Positions 6,499-14,184 of a stretch of DNA of 33,120 nucleotides are shown here, one piece after another. The position numbers were made by a program, and so were the translations under genes. Within the stretch, counting starts at the first letter, position 1; each line of letters starts with the position of its first letter. Under the pieces are notes generated by a model. That model worked only from the letters and a program-made list of their open reading frames with translations, was not told where the DNA came from and made no database searches. Origin of the DNA: a virus. The stretch covers positions 1 through 33,120 of IMG/VR virus record IMGVR_UViG_3300037264_003978; one strand, written 5' to 3'.

Positions 6499-7154
6499 CA
6501 TTAATGGTGATTACCGATGGTAGATATGACTATTTACATCAAACCATGGAATCAGCTACTAAAAATTTAATAGATATCTTTTATACTAAAATTATGGTAG
6601 ACGATAATCCTGTCGATGGATCTGACTCTTATTTAAGAAAACAATTTTCAGATTTTGAGGTGGTTCGTCAAGACAAGAAGTTGGGATTGGCGGGTGCAGT
6701 ACAATTGGGTTGGTATAGTATTCCAGAAGAAGTAGATTATATTTTTCATCTTGAAGAAGATTTTATTTTTAATACAAAGATTAATCCGTATTGGTTGGTT
6801 TCTATTTTAGAATTGCATCCATATCTATCTCAAGTAATTTTGAAAAGACAGCCATGGAGCGCAGAAGAGATTGAGGCTGGTGGGTATATTGAGATGAATC
6901 CCCAATCTTATATTGATCATGACGATGGAACTGGATTGATTTGGTGGTTAGAGCATCGACTATTTTTCTCTTTAAATCCAGGGGTATATAGAAAGTCTAT
7001 AACGAGAGATAGTTGGCCAAATGGCAACGAAGCGGAATTCACGGCTATTTTGAATGCCGATATGAACAATAGATTTGGCGTTTTTGGGAAACGCAATGAC
7101 CCCCCTCGCATAACACATATTGGTGGGGCTAGAAGCCCAGATTGGAAACTCTAA
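6483..7154 (+). CDS. GT-A glycosyltransferase-like protein
   Basis: A 223-aa protein. The ATG at 6483 is chosen over an upstream TTG at 6447 because MEPKIALMVITDGRYDYL gives the normal first strand at the N-terminus. VDDNPVDGS (39-47) matches the GT-A nucleotide site and FHLEEDFIF (88-96) the metal motif, as EED rather than DXD. The C-terminus has Trp-rich segments and GVFGKRNDPPRITHIGG. It overlaps its upstream neighbour by 16 nt and shares TAATG with the next gene. It is probably an active transferase of unknown sugar. Confidence 0.8.
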   Translation: MEPKIALMVITDGRYDYLHQTMESATKNLIDIFYTKIMVDDNPVDGSDSYLRKQFSDFEVVRQDKKLGLAGAVQLGWYSIPEEVDYIFHLEEDFIFNTKINPYWLVSILELHPYLSQVILKRQPWSAEEIEAGGYIEMNPQSYIDHDDGTGLIWWLEHRLFFSLNPGVYRKSITRDSWPNGNEAEFTAILNADMNNRFGVFGKRNDPPRITHIGGARSPDWKL

Positions 7155-7789
7155 TGTATGATCAAACATTTTTTGACCAAATTAATGAAGGATCTATAAG
7201 ATCAGCCCGTATAATTTTAAAAGAATTTTTTGACGGATTAGGATATATTCCAAACTCTATAGTTGATATAGGTTGTGGCGAAGGTGCTTGGCTCTATGTT
7301 GCTGAACAGATGGGAGTTTCGGATATTTTTGGATATGACGGATCTTACATAGATCCAGATAGATCATTAATTAGATCAGATCAATTCCTTCCTGCCGATC
7401 TTTCAAAATTGGGTTGGCCACATACAGAAGAAAAATTTGATATAGCCATTTCTTTGGAAGTTGCTGAACATCTTCCGGAATCAAGTGCTGATCATTTTGT
7501 AGAAATGTTATGTGAGTTTAGTGATATTATATTATTTTCTGCTGCCATTCCGGGTCAAGGTGGAGTTGGTCATATCAATGAACAGTGGCCGTCTTATTGG
7601 GTTAAAAAGTTTTGGAAGAGTGGATATTCCGGTACTGATTTATTGAGATGGATCATATGGGATAATCCAGATGTAGAAAATTGGTATAAACAAAATATTA
7701 TTGTATTTAGAAAATCTGACATTCCTGGTAAAATTCTAGATGTTGTGCATCCGGCAAATTGGAAAGCTCACTATTTGGATAAACTATGA
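7154..7789 (+). CDS. Class I SAM-dependent methyltransferase
   Basis: A 211-aa methyltransferase. SAM-binding motif I is VDIGCGEGAW at 37-46, the acidic end of strand 2 is in GYDGSYID around 60-67, and SLEVAEHLPE at 100-109 is the motif IV/post-motif typical of Methyltransf_11/23 enzymes. ATG 7154 overlaps the preceding TAA by one base; an upstream in-frame TTG at 7142 is unnecessary. Within this cassette it most likely methylates a sugar hydroxyl or an amino or carboxyl group on the glycan. The target is inferred from context. Confidence 0.9.
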   Translation: MYDQTFFDQINEGSIRSARIILKEFFDGLGYIPNSIVDIGCGEGAWLYVAEQMGVSDIFGYDGSYIDPDRSLIRSDQFLPADLSKLGWPHTEEKFDIAISLEVAEHLPESSADHFVEMLCEFSDIILFSAAIPGQGGVGHINEQWPSYWVKKFWKSGYSGTDLLRWIIWDNPDVENWYKQNIIVFRKSDIPGKILDVVHPANWKAHYLDKL

Positions 7790-8469
7790 GCAATCATCTA
7801 ATTTTTGTCGGGGCTGGTGGTCATGCAAAAGATATAATGAGTATTGTAGAGGCCCAAAATCAAAAGTTTAGATATTGGGCTGCTCATTGCTTTATTAGTG
7901 ACGACCCAAACTATTATAATAATAAATATCAAATATCCGGAACAGTGGATGATTTGCCAACTATAGAAGCATCTATTATGGAAGGCAGATTGATGTTTGC
8001 AGGGGATTTGTGGGCGGTTTATTATGTGGTTGCCATTAATGATTCACATATTCGAAAAACAATAACCCACAGAATTAGAGAAAATATGCCAACTCTTAGG
8101 GGGGTGACATTAGTTCATCCAACAGCTTGCTTATCTCGCGATATTAATGAATCACAATTTGTAGATGTAGTGATAGGACCAAATGTAACAATGACTGGTG
8201 GAGTTCGAATAGGTGCTGGAACTCATATTAATTCGTGTGTATCTATTAATCAAAGTTCTATAATCGGAGATTTTGTTACCATAGGTCCTGGCGCTAGAAT
8301 TTGTGGAGATGTAACTATTGAAGATGAAGTGCAAATAGGTGCTGGAGCTATTATTATTAATACCAAAACAGTTGGTGCTGGAGCTATTGTTGGGGCGGGG
8401 GCAGTAGTTATTGACAACATTCCCCCTGGCGAAACTGTAGCTGGAGTACCCGCTCGGAGTATACATTAA
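7786..8469 (+). CDS. NeuD/PglD-like sugar O/N-acyltransferase
   Basis: A 227-aa protein with the two-part build of NeuD/PglD enzymes. The N-terminal Rossmann-like domain has FVGAGGHAKD (7-16), and the C-terminal left-handed beta-helix of hexapeptide repeats spans about 128-210 (for example IGPNVT, IGAGTH, VGAGAI), ending in the typical VPAR near 221-224. It would transfer an acetyl group from acetyl-CoA to an amino sugar. Unusually, the position of the catalytic His in PglD/NeuD (family pattern IDHDC) reads INQSS here, with Gln156, and the later conserved FVHIAPGA reads FVTIGPGA. Its ATGA overlap with the upstream gene shows tight coupling. Confidence 0.88.
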   Translation: MSNHLIFVGAGGHAKDIMSIVEAQNQKFRYWAAHCFISDDPNYYNNKYQISGTVDDLPTIEASIMEGRLMFAGDLWAVYYVVAINDSHIRKTITHRIRENMPTLRGVTLVHPTACLSRDINESQFVDVVIGPNVTMTGGVRIGAGTHINSCVSINQSSIIGDFVTIGPGARICGDVTIEDEVQIGAGAIIINTKTVGAGAIVGAGAVVIDNIPPGETVAGVPARSIH

Positions 8470-9146
8470 TGTTTATTGTTCCTTGTAAATTTGATGCTGC
8501 GCATCCATATATTTTTGAATGTGTCAAAAATATTAGAGATAACCATCCAAAGGAGAAAATAGTTGTGGTTGATAGCAATTCTGAAGATTTATCTTATAAG
8601 GACTATATTGAAAAAAAATATGGCGCAGAAACTATTGTAGCTAAAAATATTAATTATGGTACCAATGCGTTTTATATAGCTTATTCTAAAAATTCTTGTG
8701 AAAATTATTATTATTGCTTATATGATTCTCTTATAGTTTATGATAATCTTTATGATTTACAAAAATATAATGTTACGGCAATTAGATATTTTCGTACACC
8801 TCCCACCGGATGGGGATATGACAAGGATGGAATAAGCTTGAAAGATTGGGCACAGGAAGAATTTGTTCGTTTCCAAATGGGACCCATTCCGGAAGGATTC
8901 TTTGGTATAATGGGACCAATGTTCGTAGCCAGTAATGAAGTTATGGGAAGGCTAGAAATGAGTGGTATATTTTCTATAAAGCCTACCGACAAATATCAGC
9001 TATGTGCTATGGAAAGAATGTATGGCATAGTGCTAGAAAACATGGGGCATGATTTTTGGACCCACTCCCTTCAGGGGGAGATGGGAGATTTTTTTGATAA
9101 TTATGAAAGTTCGAGGGTGAAAAAAATTAATGCAGCAAGAATGTAA
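8469..9146 (+). CDS. Probable GT-A-like protein of unknown activity
   Basis: A 225-aa protein. KIVVVDSNSED (30-40) resembles the nucleotide-binding strand and loop of GT-A transferases, and YYYCLYDSLIVYDN sits where the metal motif should be, but with a single Asp. The centre has a Pro/Gly loop (GPIPEGFFGIMGPMF) found in acceptor-binding regions. The start shares TAATG with the previous stop. I judge it a divergent glycosyltransferase on fold-like features and location. It might be inactive or use a metal-free mechanism. Confidence 0.65.
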   Translation: MFIVPCKFDAAHPYIFECVKNIRDNHPKEKIVVVDSNSEDLSYKDYIEKKYGAETIVAKNINYGTNAFYIAYSKNSCENYYYCLYDSLIVYDNLYDLQKYNVTAIRYFRTPPTGWGYDKDGISLKDWAQEEFVRFQMGPIPEGFFGIMGPMFVASNEVMGRLEMSGIFSIKPTDKYQLCAMERMYGIVLENMGHDFWTHSLQGEMGDFFDNYESSRVKKINAARM

Positions 9147-10509
9147 GCTTATTGTTTTTGATCTTGATGGTGTTTTAGTTGAGGCTAAAGATTTACATTT
9201 TCTTGCTCTTAATATGGCATTAGGCGATATAGATAAAGAATTTATTATCAGTGAAGAAGAACATCTTCTTAAATATGATGGTTTGCCAACCATAAAGAAA
9301 ATGGAGAAATTAGTTGAAATAGCTGGATTTCCTAAAAGCAAAGTGAAGTTGGTAGCTGAGAAAAAACAGCTTTATACAAAAAAATTAATTAAACAAAATA
9401 TTAAGCCTAATTCTCAAATATCCAATACATTATCATTTTTAAAAAAGGAAGGCTATACTGTGGCTGTTGCATCTAATTCCCTGTGGGCATCTATACAGCA
9501 AATGTTGACCGCTGCCGATCTTTTGAAACATGTAGATTATATTTTAGGAAATGACAATGTGAAACATCCAAAGCCAAATCCGGAAATCTATCTAAAATGT
9601 ATGATAGAATTCGGGGTGGGGCCACAGGAGACTTTGATTGTAGAGGATTCTGAGGTAGGTAGAAAGGCCGCTGCGGCGTCGGGAGCAAGAGTGTGTCCAG
9701 TTAATGCCCTGGAAGATGTTAGTAGAGATTATATTATGTCTTATATTGAAGATATTAAAATTAAACCACCAAAATGGAGGGACAATAAATTGAATATATT
9801 AATACCTATGGCTGGAGAAGGCAGTAGATTTGCCAAGGTTGGATATACTTTTCCAAAGCCATTAATAGACATCAATGGTAAGCCTATGATTCAAGTTGTT
9901 GTAGAAAATTTAAATATTGATGCTAGATATATTTTTATAGTTAAAAAAGAGCATTATAACAAATATAATTTAAAGCAGGTTCTTAATCTGATTGCCCCTG
10001 GGTGTGAGATTGTAATATTAGATTTTCCAACAGATGGTGCAGCCATAACAACTTTAGCTGCCGAAAAATTAATTGATAATGACAATCCATTATTAATTGC
10101 CAATTCAGATCAATATTTGGAGTGGGACAGCTCTAATTTTATGTATGCCGCAACGTCTTCTAAATGTGATGGTTATATTCCTGTTTTTGAAGCAACACAT
10201 CCAAAGTGGAGTTTTGTTAAACTAAATGAAAAGGGGTTGGTTATCAAGGTTGCCGAAAAGAGTCCTATTTCTAATTTAGCAACCGCTGGACTATATTATT
10301 GGAAGCGAGGAAGTGACTATGTTAAATATACCTATAAAATGACAGATAAAGATATCAAAACAAATGGGGAATTTTATATAGCTCCAGTTTATAATGAGGC
10401 AATAGCCGAACATCAAAAAATAGGAGCATATCATTTTGATAAAATGTGGGGGTTAGGAACTCCAGAAGATTTGCAATATTTTTTGCAAAATTTTTCTAAA
10501 AGACAATAA
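9130..10509 (+). CDS. Fused HAD phosphatase and sugar-phosphate nucleotidyltransferase
   Basis: A 459-aa bifunctional protein. The N-terminal HAD domain (about 1-210) has motif I DLDGV at 11-15 (Asp11/Asp13), motif II VASNS at 113-117, the motif III Lys in HPKPNPE near 146-152 and motif IV VEDSEVG at 171-177; it looks beta-phosphoglucomutase-like. The C-terminal nucleotidyltransferase (about 220-459) has IPMAGEGSRF at 225-234, FPKPL at 241-245 with Lys243, and ANSDQYL at 324-330. Together they suggest dephosphorylation or mutase action followed by NDP-sugar, or CDP-polyol-type, activation. The start overlaps the upstream gene by 17 nt. The nucleotide and sugar are not assignable. Confidence 0.9.
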   Translation: MQQECKLIVFDLDGVLVEAKDLHFLALNMALGDIDKEFIISEEEHLLKYDGLPTIKKMEKLVEIAGFPKSKVKLVAEKKQLYTKKLIKQNIKPNSQISNTLSFLKKEGYTVAVASNSLWASIQQMLTAADLLKHVDYILGNDNVKHPKPNPEIYLKCMIEFGVGPQETLIVEDSEVGRKAAAASGARVCPVNALEDVSRDYIMSYIEDIKIKPPKWRDNKLNILIPMAGEGSRFAKVGYTFPKPLIDINGKPMIQVVVENLNIDARYIFIVKKEHYNKYNLKQVLNLIAPGCEIVILDFPTDGAAITTLAAEKLIDNDNPLLIANSDQYLEWDSSNFMYAATSSKCDGYIPVFEATHPKWSFVKLNEKGLVIKVAEKSPISNLATAGLYYWKRGSDYVKYTYKMTDKDIKTNGEFYIAPVYNEAIAEHQKIGAYHFDKMWGLGTPEDLQYFLQNFSKRQ

Positions 10510-10511
10510 AA

Positions 10512-11213
10512 ATGATTACAGAAAATAATAAATATACAAAAATGCAACGGGATGAATATAATAGAGATGCACATATAATGAAAATAGATAATCATTCTAT
10601 TCATAATAATAATCCAGATTATTGGAACATTCTTTTGAAACCAATTTTAGATGATCTAAATAAATGGGAAGACAAAGTATCTTTAGATTTTGGGTGTGGA
10701 ACTGGTAGAAATATTCACAATCTTTTGCAAGCGGCAAAATGGGAACAAGTTGATGGTGTAGATATAAGTGCAAACAATATTTCTTGGGCAGAGACTATTT
10801 TATGTGAACAGGGGCACGATAGAAGTAAATATGAATTATATATTAACGACGGAGTAACTCTTCCAATGAAAGACGAAAAATATGATTTTGTTATGTCTAC
10901 TATTGTATTTCAACATATATGTGTCTATGAAATTAGGAAAAATCTTTTGAAAGAAATATATCGTGTTTTAAAATATGGAGGACTTTTTAGTTTTCAAATG
11001 GGATTTGGTATAGGACATCCAAGTACACAACATTATTATGAAAATTATTATGATGCTATAGGGACCAATAGTCAAATGGATGTCAGGGTAGAAGACCCAG
11101 AACAAATAATTAATGATTTATCAGATATGGGATTTAAAAGAAGTAAATATATTATTTCCAATTCATGGTCGGATAGTCATCTAGAATGGATATTTGTTGA
11201 GGCATTTAAATGA
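10512..11213 (+). CDS. Class I SAM-dependent methyltransferase
   Basis: A 233-aa methyltransferase. Motif I is LDFGCGTGRN at 58-67, the acidic strand-2 end is VDGVDIS at 80-86, and the motif IV-like MSTIVFQHI lies around 136-144, followed by EIYRVLKYGGLFSFQ, a classic post-II/III segment of Methyltransf_11 enzymes. It has an Asn- and Asp-rich N-terminal extension of about 55 residues. A two-base gap separates it from the nucleotidyltransferase gene, and its stop overlaps the next start (ATGA). It is likely a sugar methylase within the glycan pathway. Confidence 0.92.
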   Translation: MITENNKYTKMQRDEYNRDAHIMKIDNHSIHNNNPDYWNILLKPILDDLNKWEDKVSLDFGCGTGRNIHNLLQAAKWEQVDGVDISANNISWAETILCEQGHDRSKYELYINDGVTLPMKDEKYDFVMSTIVFQHICVYEIRKNLLKEIYRVLKYGGLFSFQMGFGIGHPSTQHYYENYYDAIGTNSQMDVRVEDPEQIINDLSDMGFKRSKYIISNSWSDSHLEWIFVEAFK

Positions 11214-11944
11214 TTGCTTATATTTTCTATGTGCATAATACCATGACCCTTTTCCAAATAGAGATGGCAATCAAAAGTATAGACAAATCAAAAGATATAT
11301 CTGGAGATTTATGGCTACATAATTCATCTGATGAGTTTTCTGAATCTGAAATATTGGAGAAACTAGATATAGTCAAAGGTCGTTTTAATCAAATAAGATG
11401 GATAAATAACAAAGATAGTTCGGTGGCTGGTGATATTTCCAATCAGATTAATGTTATTGATGGATATGATCAATATTTTTGTCATAAGGCAGATTTTTAT
11501 TTAAGTCCATTTTCATTTACCAATAGTATTAATAAGCTTCAAAGCTCTGCAGTAGATCCAATGTATATAAATTTCTGTAAATTTGATTTAAGGGAGAACT
11601 TTAATTATGATATAATTGGAAAAATATCAAATTTAGCTTTTGATAAAATTTTAGACAAAAAATGGGCATGTGATATGACTGACAGTATGCCAGAAGATTT
11701 TGGTATTCACTATGAGGCCATGGGTTATAGGGGGGTGGATGGAGTTATGCATTCATATAATGAAAAAGCTAGAGAAAAGCTAATTGTAAGTACATATTGG
11801 GAACAATCTTCTGTAGATTTAAATAAATTGAATGGGATAAATATGCTATATGGAATAAAAGATATTTATGCGTTTCATATATTCCACGAAATTCCGGGTG
11901 GCCGTATAGCGGATGTAAAAAATATAGAAGGATATAGGTTTTAA
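11210..11944 (+). CDS. Probable GT-A-like protein, unknown
   Basis: A 244-aa protein starting with a strand (MIAYIFYVHN) followed by LWLHNSSDEFSE, similar in layout to the nucleotide-binding half of a GT-A fold, and YFCHKADFYLSP at 89-100 where a DXD-like motif would lie. The C-terminal half ends GIKDIYAFHIFHEIPGG, with a His pair reminiscent of metal-binding C-terminal histidines. I do not recognise a named family. It is linked by ATGA and TAATG overlaps to a methyltransferase and a glycosyltransferase, which supports a role in the same glycan. Confidence 0.62.
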   Translation: MIAYIFYVHNTMTLFQIEMAIKSIDKSKDISGDLWLHNSSDEFSESEILEKLDIVKGRFNQIRWINNKDSSVAGDISNQINVIDGYDQYFCHKADFYLSPFSFTNSINKLQSSAVDPMYINFCKFDLRENFNYDIIGKISNLAFDKILDKKWACDMTDSMPEDFGIHYEAMGYRGVDGVMHSYNEKAREKLIVSTYWEQSSVDLNKLNGINMLYGIKDIYAFHIFHEIPGGRIADVKNIEGYRF

Positions 11945-12708
11945 TGACACAAAAAGTATATGCAATTTCTATGGTAAGAGATGAGAAAGATATTATTAAA
12001 TATAGTATTAATTATTTAATGTCACAAAATATAGATGGTATGATTATAGCTGATAATATGTCAGAAGATGGTACGCAATTTATTTTGTCTAGATTGCAAG
12101 AAAAATGGGGAGATATGCTAACTATTGTTCAAGACAATGAGCCTGCATATTATCAATCCCAAAAAATGACAGACTTGGCCCATTTGGTTCATAAAGATTT
12201 CGGGGCAGAATGGATTATCCCATTTGATGCCGATGAATTTTGGTACTCTAAGCATGGCAAAATAGGCCCTGTATTAAAGAATACAGAAGAAGATGTTGTG
12301 ATTGCACCAGTATGGCATATGGTTTTAAAAAATTCTGATGATATGAATTTGCCACCACAAGCAAGGATGAATTATAGAAGGGAACAACCAGAACAATTTC
12401 CGGTCGTAGCATTTAGATATAATTCTGATATCATTATTCATCAAGGCAATCATGATGTTGATCATGCCGGGGCCAGAATTCATGGTACAATAGAAGTAAA
12501 ACATTATCAATATAGATCATTTTCGCAGTTTGTACATAAAGTTAGAAATGGTGCTGAAGCATATAATGCCACAGATTTACCATATGGACAAGGCCAACAT
12601 TGGAGAGAGTATAGTGCTATGTCAGATGAAGACTTACAAAAGGAGTGGGATCAAATGAGCAATGAAGTTAATCTTGTATATGATCCATTGAGCTATGTGG
12701 GTAATTAA
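11944..12708 (+). CDS. GT2-type glycosyltransferase (Glyco_tranf_2_4-like)
   Basis: A 254-aa transferase. The N-terminal MVRDEKDIIKYSINY (10-24) is the hallmark of the Glyco_tranf_2_4 subgroup. IIADNMSEDGT at 34-44 is the nucleotide site, and IPFDADEFW at 92-100 is the metal-binding DXDE motif. Later YRREQ and HQGNHDVDHAG add conserved basic and His residues, and VKHYQYRSFSQFVHKV is typical of the family's C-terminus. The start shares one base with the previous stop. It is probably active; the donor is unknown. Confidence 0.9.
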   Translation: MTQKVYAISMVRDEKDIIKYSINYLMSQNIDGMIIADNMSEDGTQFILSRLQEKWGDMLTIVQDNEPAYYQSQKMTDLAHLVHKDFGAEWIIPFDADEFWYSKHGKIGPVLKNTEEDVVIAPVWHMVLKNSDDMNLPPQARMNYRREQPEQFPVVAFRYNSDIIIHQGNHDVDHAGARIHGTIEVKHYQYRSFSQFVHKVRNGAEAYNATDLPYGQGQHWREYSAMSDEDLQKEWDQMSNEVNLVYDPLSYVGN

Positions 12709-12711
12709 ATA

Positions 12712-13269
12712 ATGTATAGTGACGAACTATCTGAGGCTAGGTGGACACCCCCTAGTGATTTTTGTAAAAATCCCCAATACTGGCATTCTGATGATAATGA
12801 ATCTACGGAGCATGAAGTGACGGCGCTTGTGGCGGCTTTTATTGTGGGGCTTCAACCGGAGTTTGTATTGGAAACGGGCACAGCTTTTGGCCAAACAGCC
12901 TTTGCTATTGGTAAAGCTCTTCAGCAAAATGGGCATGGCGCTTGTGTATCAATAGACACAGATGGTGGACGATTAGATTTGGCTGTTAGTAGATGTCTGG
13001 GCTTACCTGTAAGTTTTTGGGGAGGCAATGCCCTAGATTATAAACCTTCAGAATTAATAGATTTTGCATGGGTGGACACAGGTGGCAATAGGGCCGTTGA
13101 GCTAGAAACTATGCATAAATTTTGTAATAAAGGTGCTATTGTAGGTATACATGATACTGGTCCGCAACATTTGGTGCGGGTGAGTTTGGAGCCTATTTTT
13201 AATCAAGGATTATATAGGCCAATCTTTTTAAGAACGCCAAGGGGCGTATGTTTTGCTGAGGTCCTATGA
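12712..13269 (+). CDS. Class I SAM methyltransferase (Methyltransf_24-like)
   Basis: A 185-aa protein. Motif I is FVLETGTAFGQTA at 51-63, where Glu replaces the more common Asp, and the strand-2 acidic end is CVSIDTDGG at 78-86. DFAWVDTGGN and GIHDTGPQ further on match the metal and product loop of Methyltransf_24 O-methyltransferases. The base composition is less AT-rich than its neighbours over parts of the gene, for example around 12820-12950. It follows the upstream gene after three bases and overlaps the next by ATGA. Methylation of the glycan is a likely role. Confidence 0.85.
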   Translation: MYSDELSEARWTPPSDFCKNPQYWHSDDNESTEHEVTALVAAFIVGLQPEFVLETGTAFGQTAFAIGKALQQNGHGACVSIDTDGGRLDLAVSRCLGLPVSFWGGNALDYKPSELIDFAWVDTGGNRAVELETMHKFCNKGAIVGIHDTGPQHLVRVSLEPIFNQGLYRPIFLRTPRGVCFAEVL

Positions 13270-13988
13270 AATATGTTGGTATAGTGATGCCCACGTTGAC
13301 ACAGTTTGAATTAGGGCTTAAAGCTTTACAATCTGTGGTGACCAAACATCGTTGGACGCCATTTATAATTCCCAATTGGGAAAAGAGGATGGCCGTTACA
13401 GTCAGTTGGAATTTGGGAATAAATCAAGCTATTAGAAAAGGAGCAGATTATATATTGGTAGTAAATGATGATATTTTATTTAGTCCGTGGACAATAGATG
13501 GTCTTGTCAGTTATTTTGAATCAGCGGATGATTCCATAGCAATAGTAACTGGACACAATGTGCGTGGGCAAATAGAAAATCCAGATGATATATTCTCATG
13601 GCCTTGTCCAGAGTTTCCCAATGTTGATGAAGAACACCCAGATTTTGCATGCTTTATGATTAAACCATCTACGATAGAAAACATAGGAAATTTTGACGAG
13701 AATTTTACACCGGCTTATTTTGAAGATAATGATTATCATCGAAGAATAAATTTATTGGGATATAAAGCTAGATTTACAGCATCTGCCCCATATTATCATT
13801 ATGGTTCCAGGACACAAAATAACGATTCTAATATTCCGGTTGTCCCCCCCTTTGCTTTTGAATTAAATAGAGCATATTACATTAATAAATGGCAAGGAGA
13901 TGTAGGGTCGGAAACGGCATTACATCCATATGGAAATGAAAGTTTGTCTCCTAAGCACTGGATAGATGAAAATGGCAACTTGCATTAG
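13266..13988 (+). CDS. GT2-type glycosyltransferase, last gene of the cassette
   Basis: A 240-aa transferase. The first strand is YVGIVMPTLTQ (3-13), SWNLGINQAI is at 47-56 (the equivalent of the RN-aG segment), and the metal motif is VVNDDILFS at 65-73. GNFDENFTPAYFEDNDYHRR holds the GGFDE-like and general-base ED motifs, and SAPYYHYGSRT is a typical C-terminal His loop. These spacings match N-glycosyl/rhamnosyltransferase-like GT2 proteins. It ends the run of fourteen coupled genes and is followed by 196 nt of non-coding sequence. Confidence 0.9.
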   Translation: MKYVGIVMPTLTQFELGLKALQSVVTKHRWTPFIIPNWEKRMAVTVSWNLGINQAIRKGADYILVVNDDILFSPWTIDGLVSYFESADDSIAIVTGHNVRGQIENPDDIFSWPCPEFPNVDEEHPDFACFMIKPSTIENIGNFDENFTPAYFEDNDYHRRINLLGYKARFTASAPYYHYGSRTQNNDSNIPVVPPFAFELNRAYYINKWQGDVGSETALHPYGNESLSPKHWIDENGNLH

Positions 13989-13995
13989 AATAGAG

Positions 13996-14032
13996 GGCAG
14001 AAAGTTTTGATATTTTTTTTATCAATTCTGCC
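13996..14032 (+). terminator. Imperfect hairpin after the glycan operon
   Basis: A seven-base-pair outer stem (GGCAGAA with TTCTGCC) and a five-base-pair inner stem (TTGAT with ATCAA) are separated by a four-base bulge on the 5' side. The loop is A followed by eight Ts. The place is right for a terminator, but the T-run sits in the loop and not after the stem, so function is uncertain. Confidence 0.4.
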
Positions 14033-14103
14033 ATGACCTCTAGGCGCTGGTAAAAAATTTTCAATGTTCCTAGGGAGCGTAGCTGGCTTTCGTGGGGCTG
14101 GAT

Positions 14104-14112
14104 TGGTACAAT
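14104..14112 (+). promoter_or_regulatory. Weak extended -10 before the reductase gene
   Basis: TGG plus TACAAT at 14107-14112 differs from consensus by one base, and there is no recognisable -35. A start near 14119 would give a leader of about 66 nt to the GTG at 14185. Confidence 0.35.
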
Positions 14113-14184
14113 AGAGATGTTGAACTTAGGGACCACTAGACGGCTACCCTTATTTATTTTTTCACTTTTTTAGAATGGAGCAAT

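Larger units (their letters stand above)
13989..14184 (+). other. Non-coding gap with hairpin and weak promoter
   Basis: No convincing gene lies on the + strand. At 13996-14032 GGCAGAA pairs with TTCTGCC and TTGAT pairs with ATCAA around a T-rich loop. It may end the glycan operon, although no U-tract follows the stem. At 14104-14112 TGG plus TACAAT resembles an extended -10 for the reductase gene, without a clear -35. A 61-codon antisense frame is open across 13951-14136 and is not accepted as a gene. Confidence 0.45.

Noticed and set aside
13951-14136. Antisense 61-codon frame with plausible amino acids between the last glycosyltransferase and the reductase
   Set aside because: It begins with GTG, overlaps the end of the upstream gene, has no clear ribosome-binding site and would be the only minus-strand gene. 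Its many C-ending codons can be explained by the G-rich plus strand.
14033-14184. Cobalamin riboswitch before the B12-dependent reductase
   Set aside because: I looked for a B12 box and the expected core on both strands and did not recognise them. A covariance-model search would be decisive.
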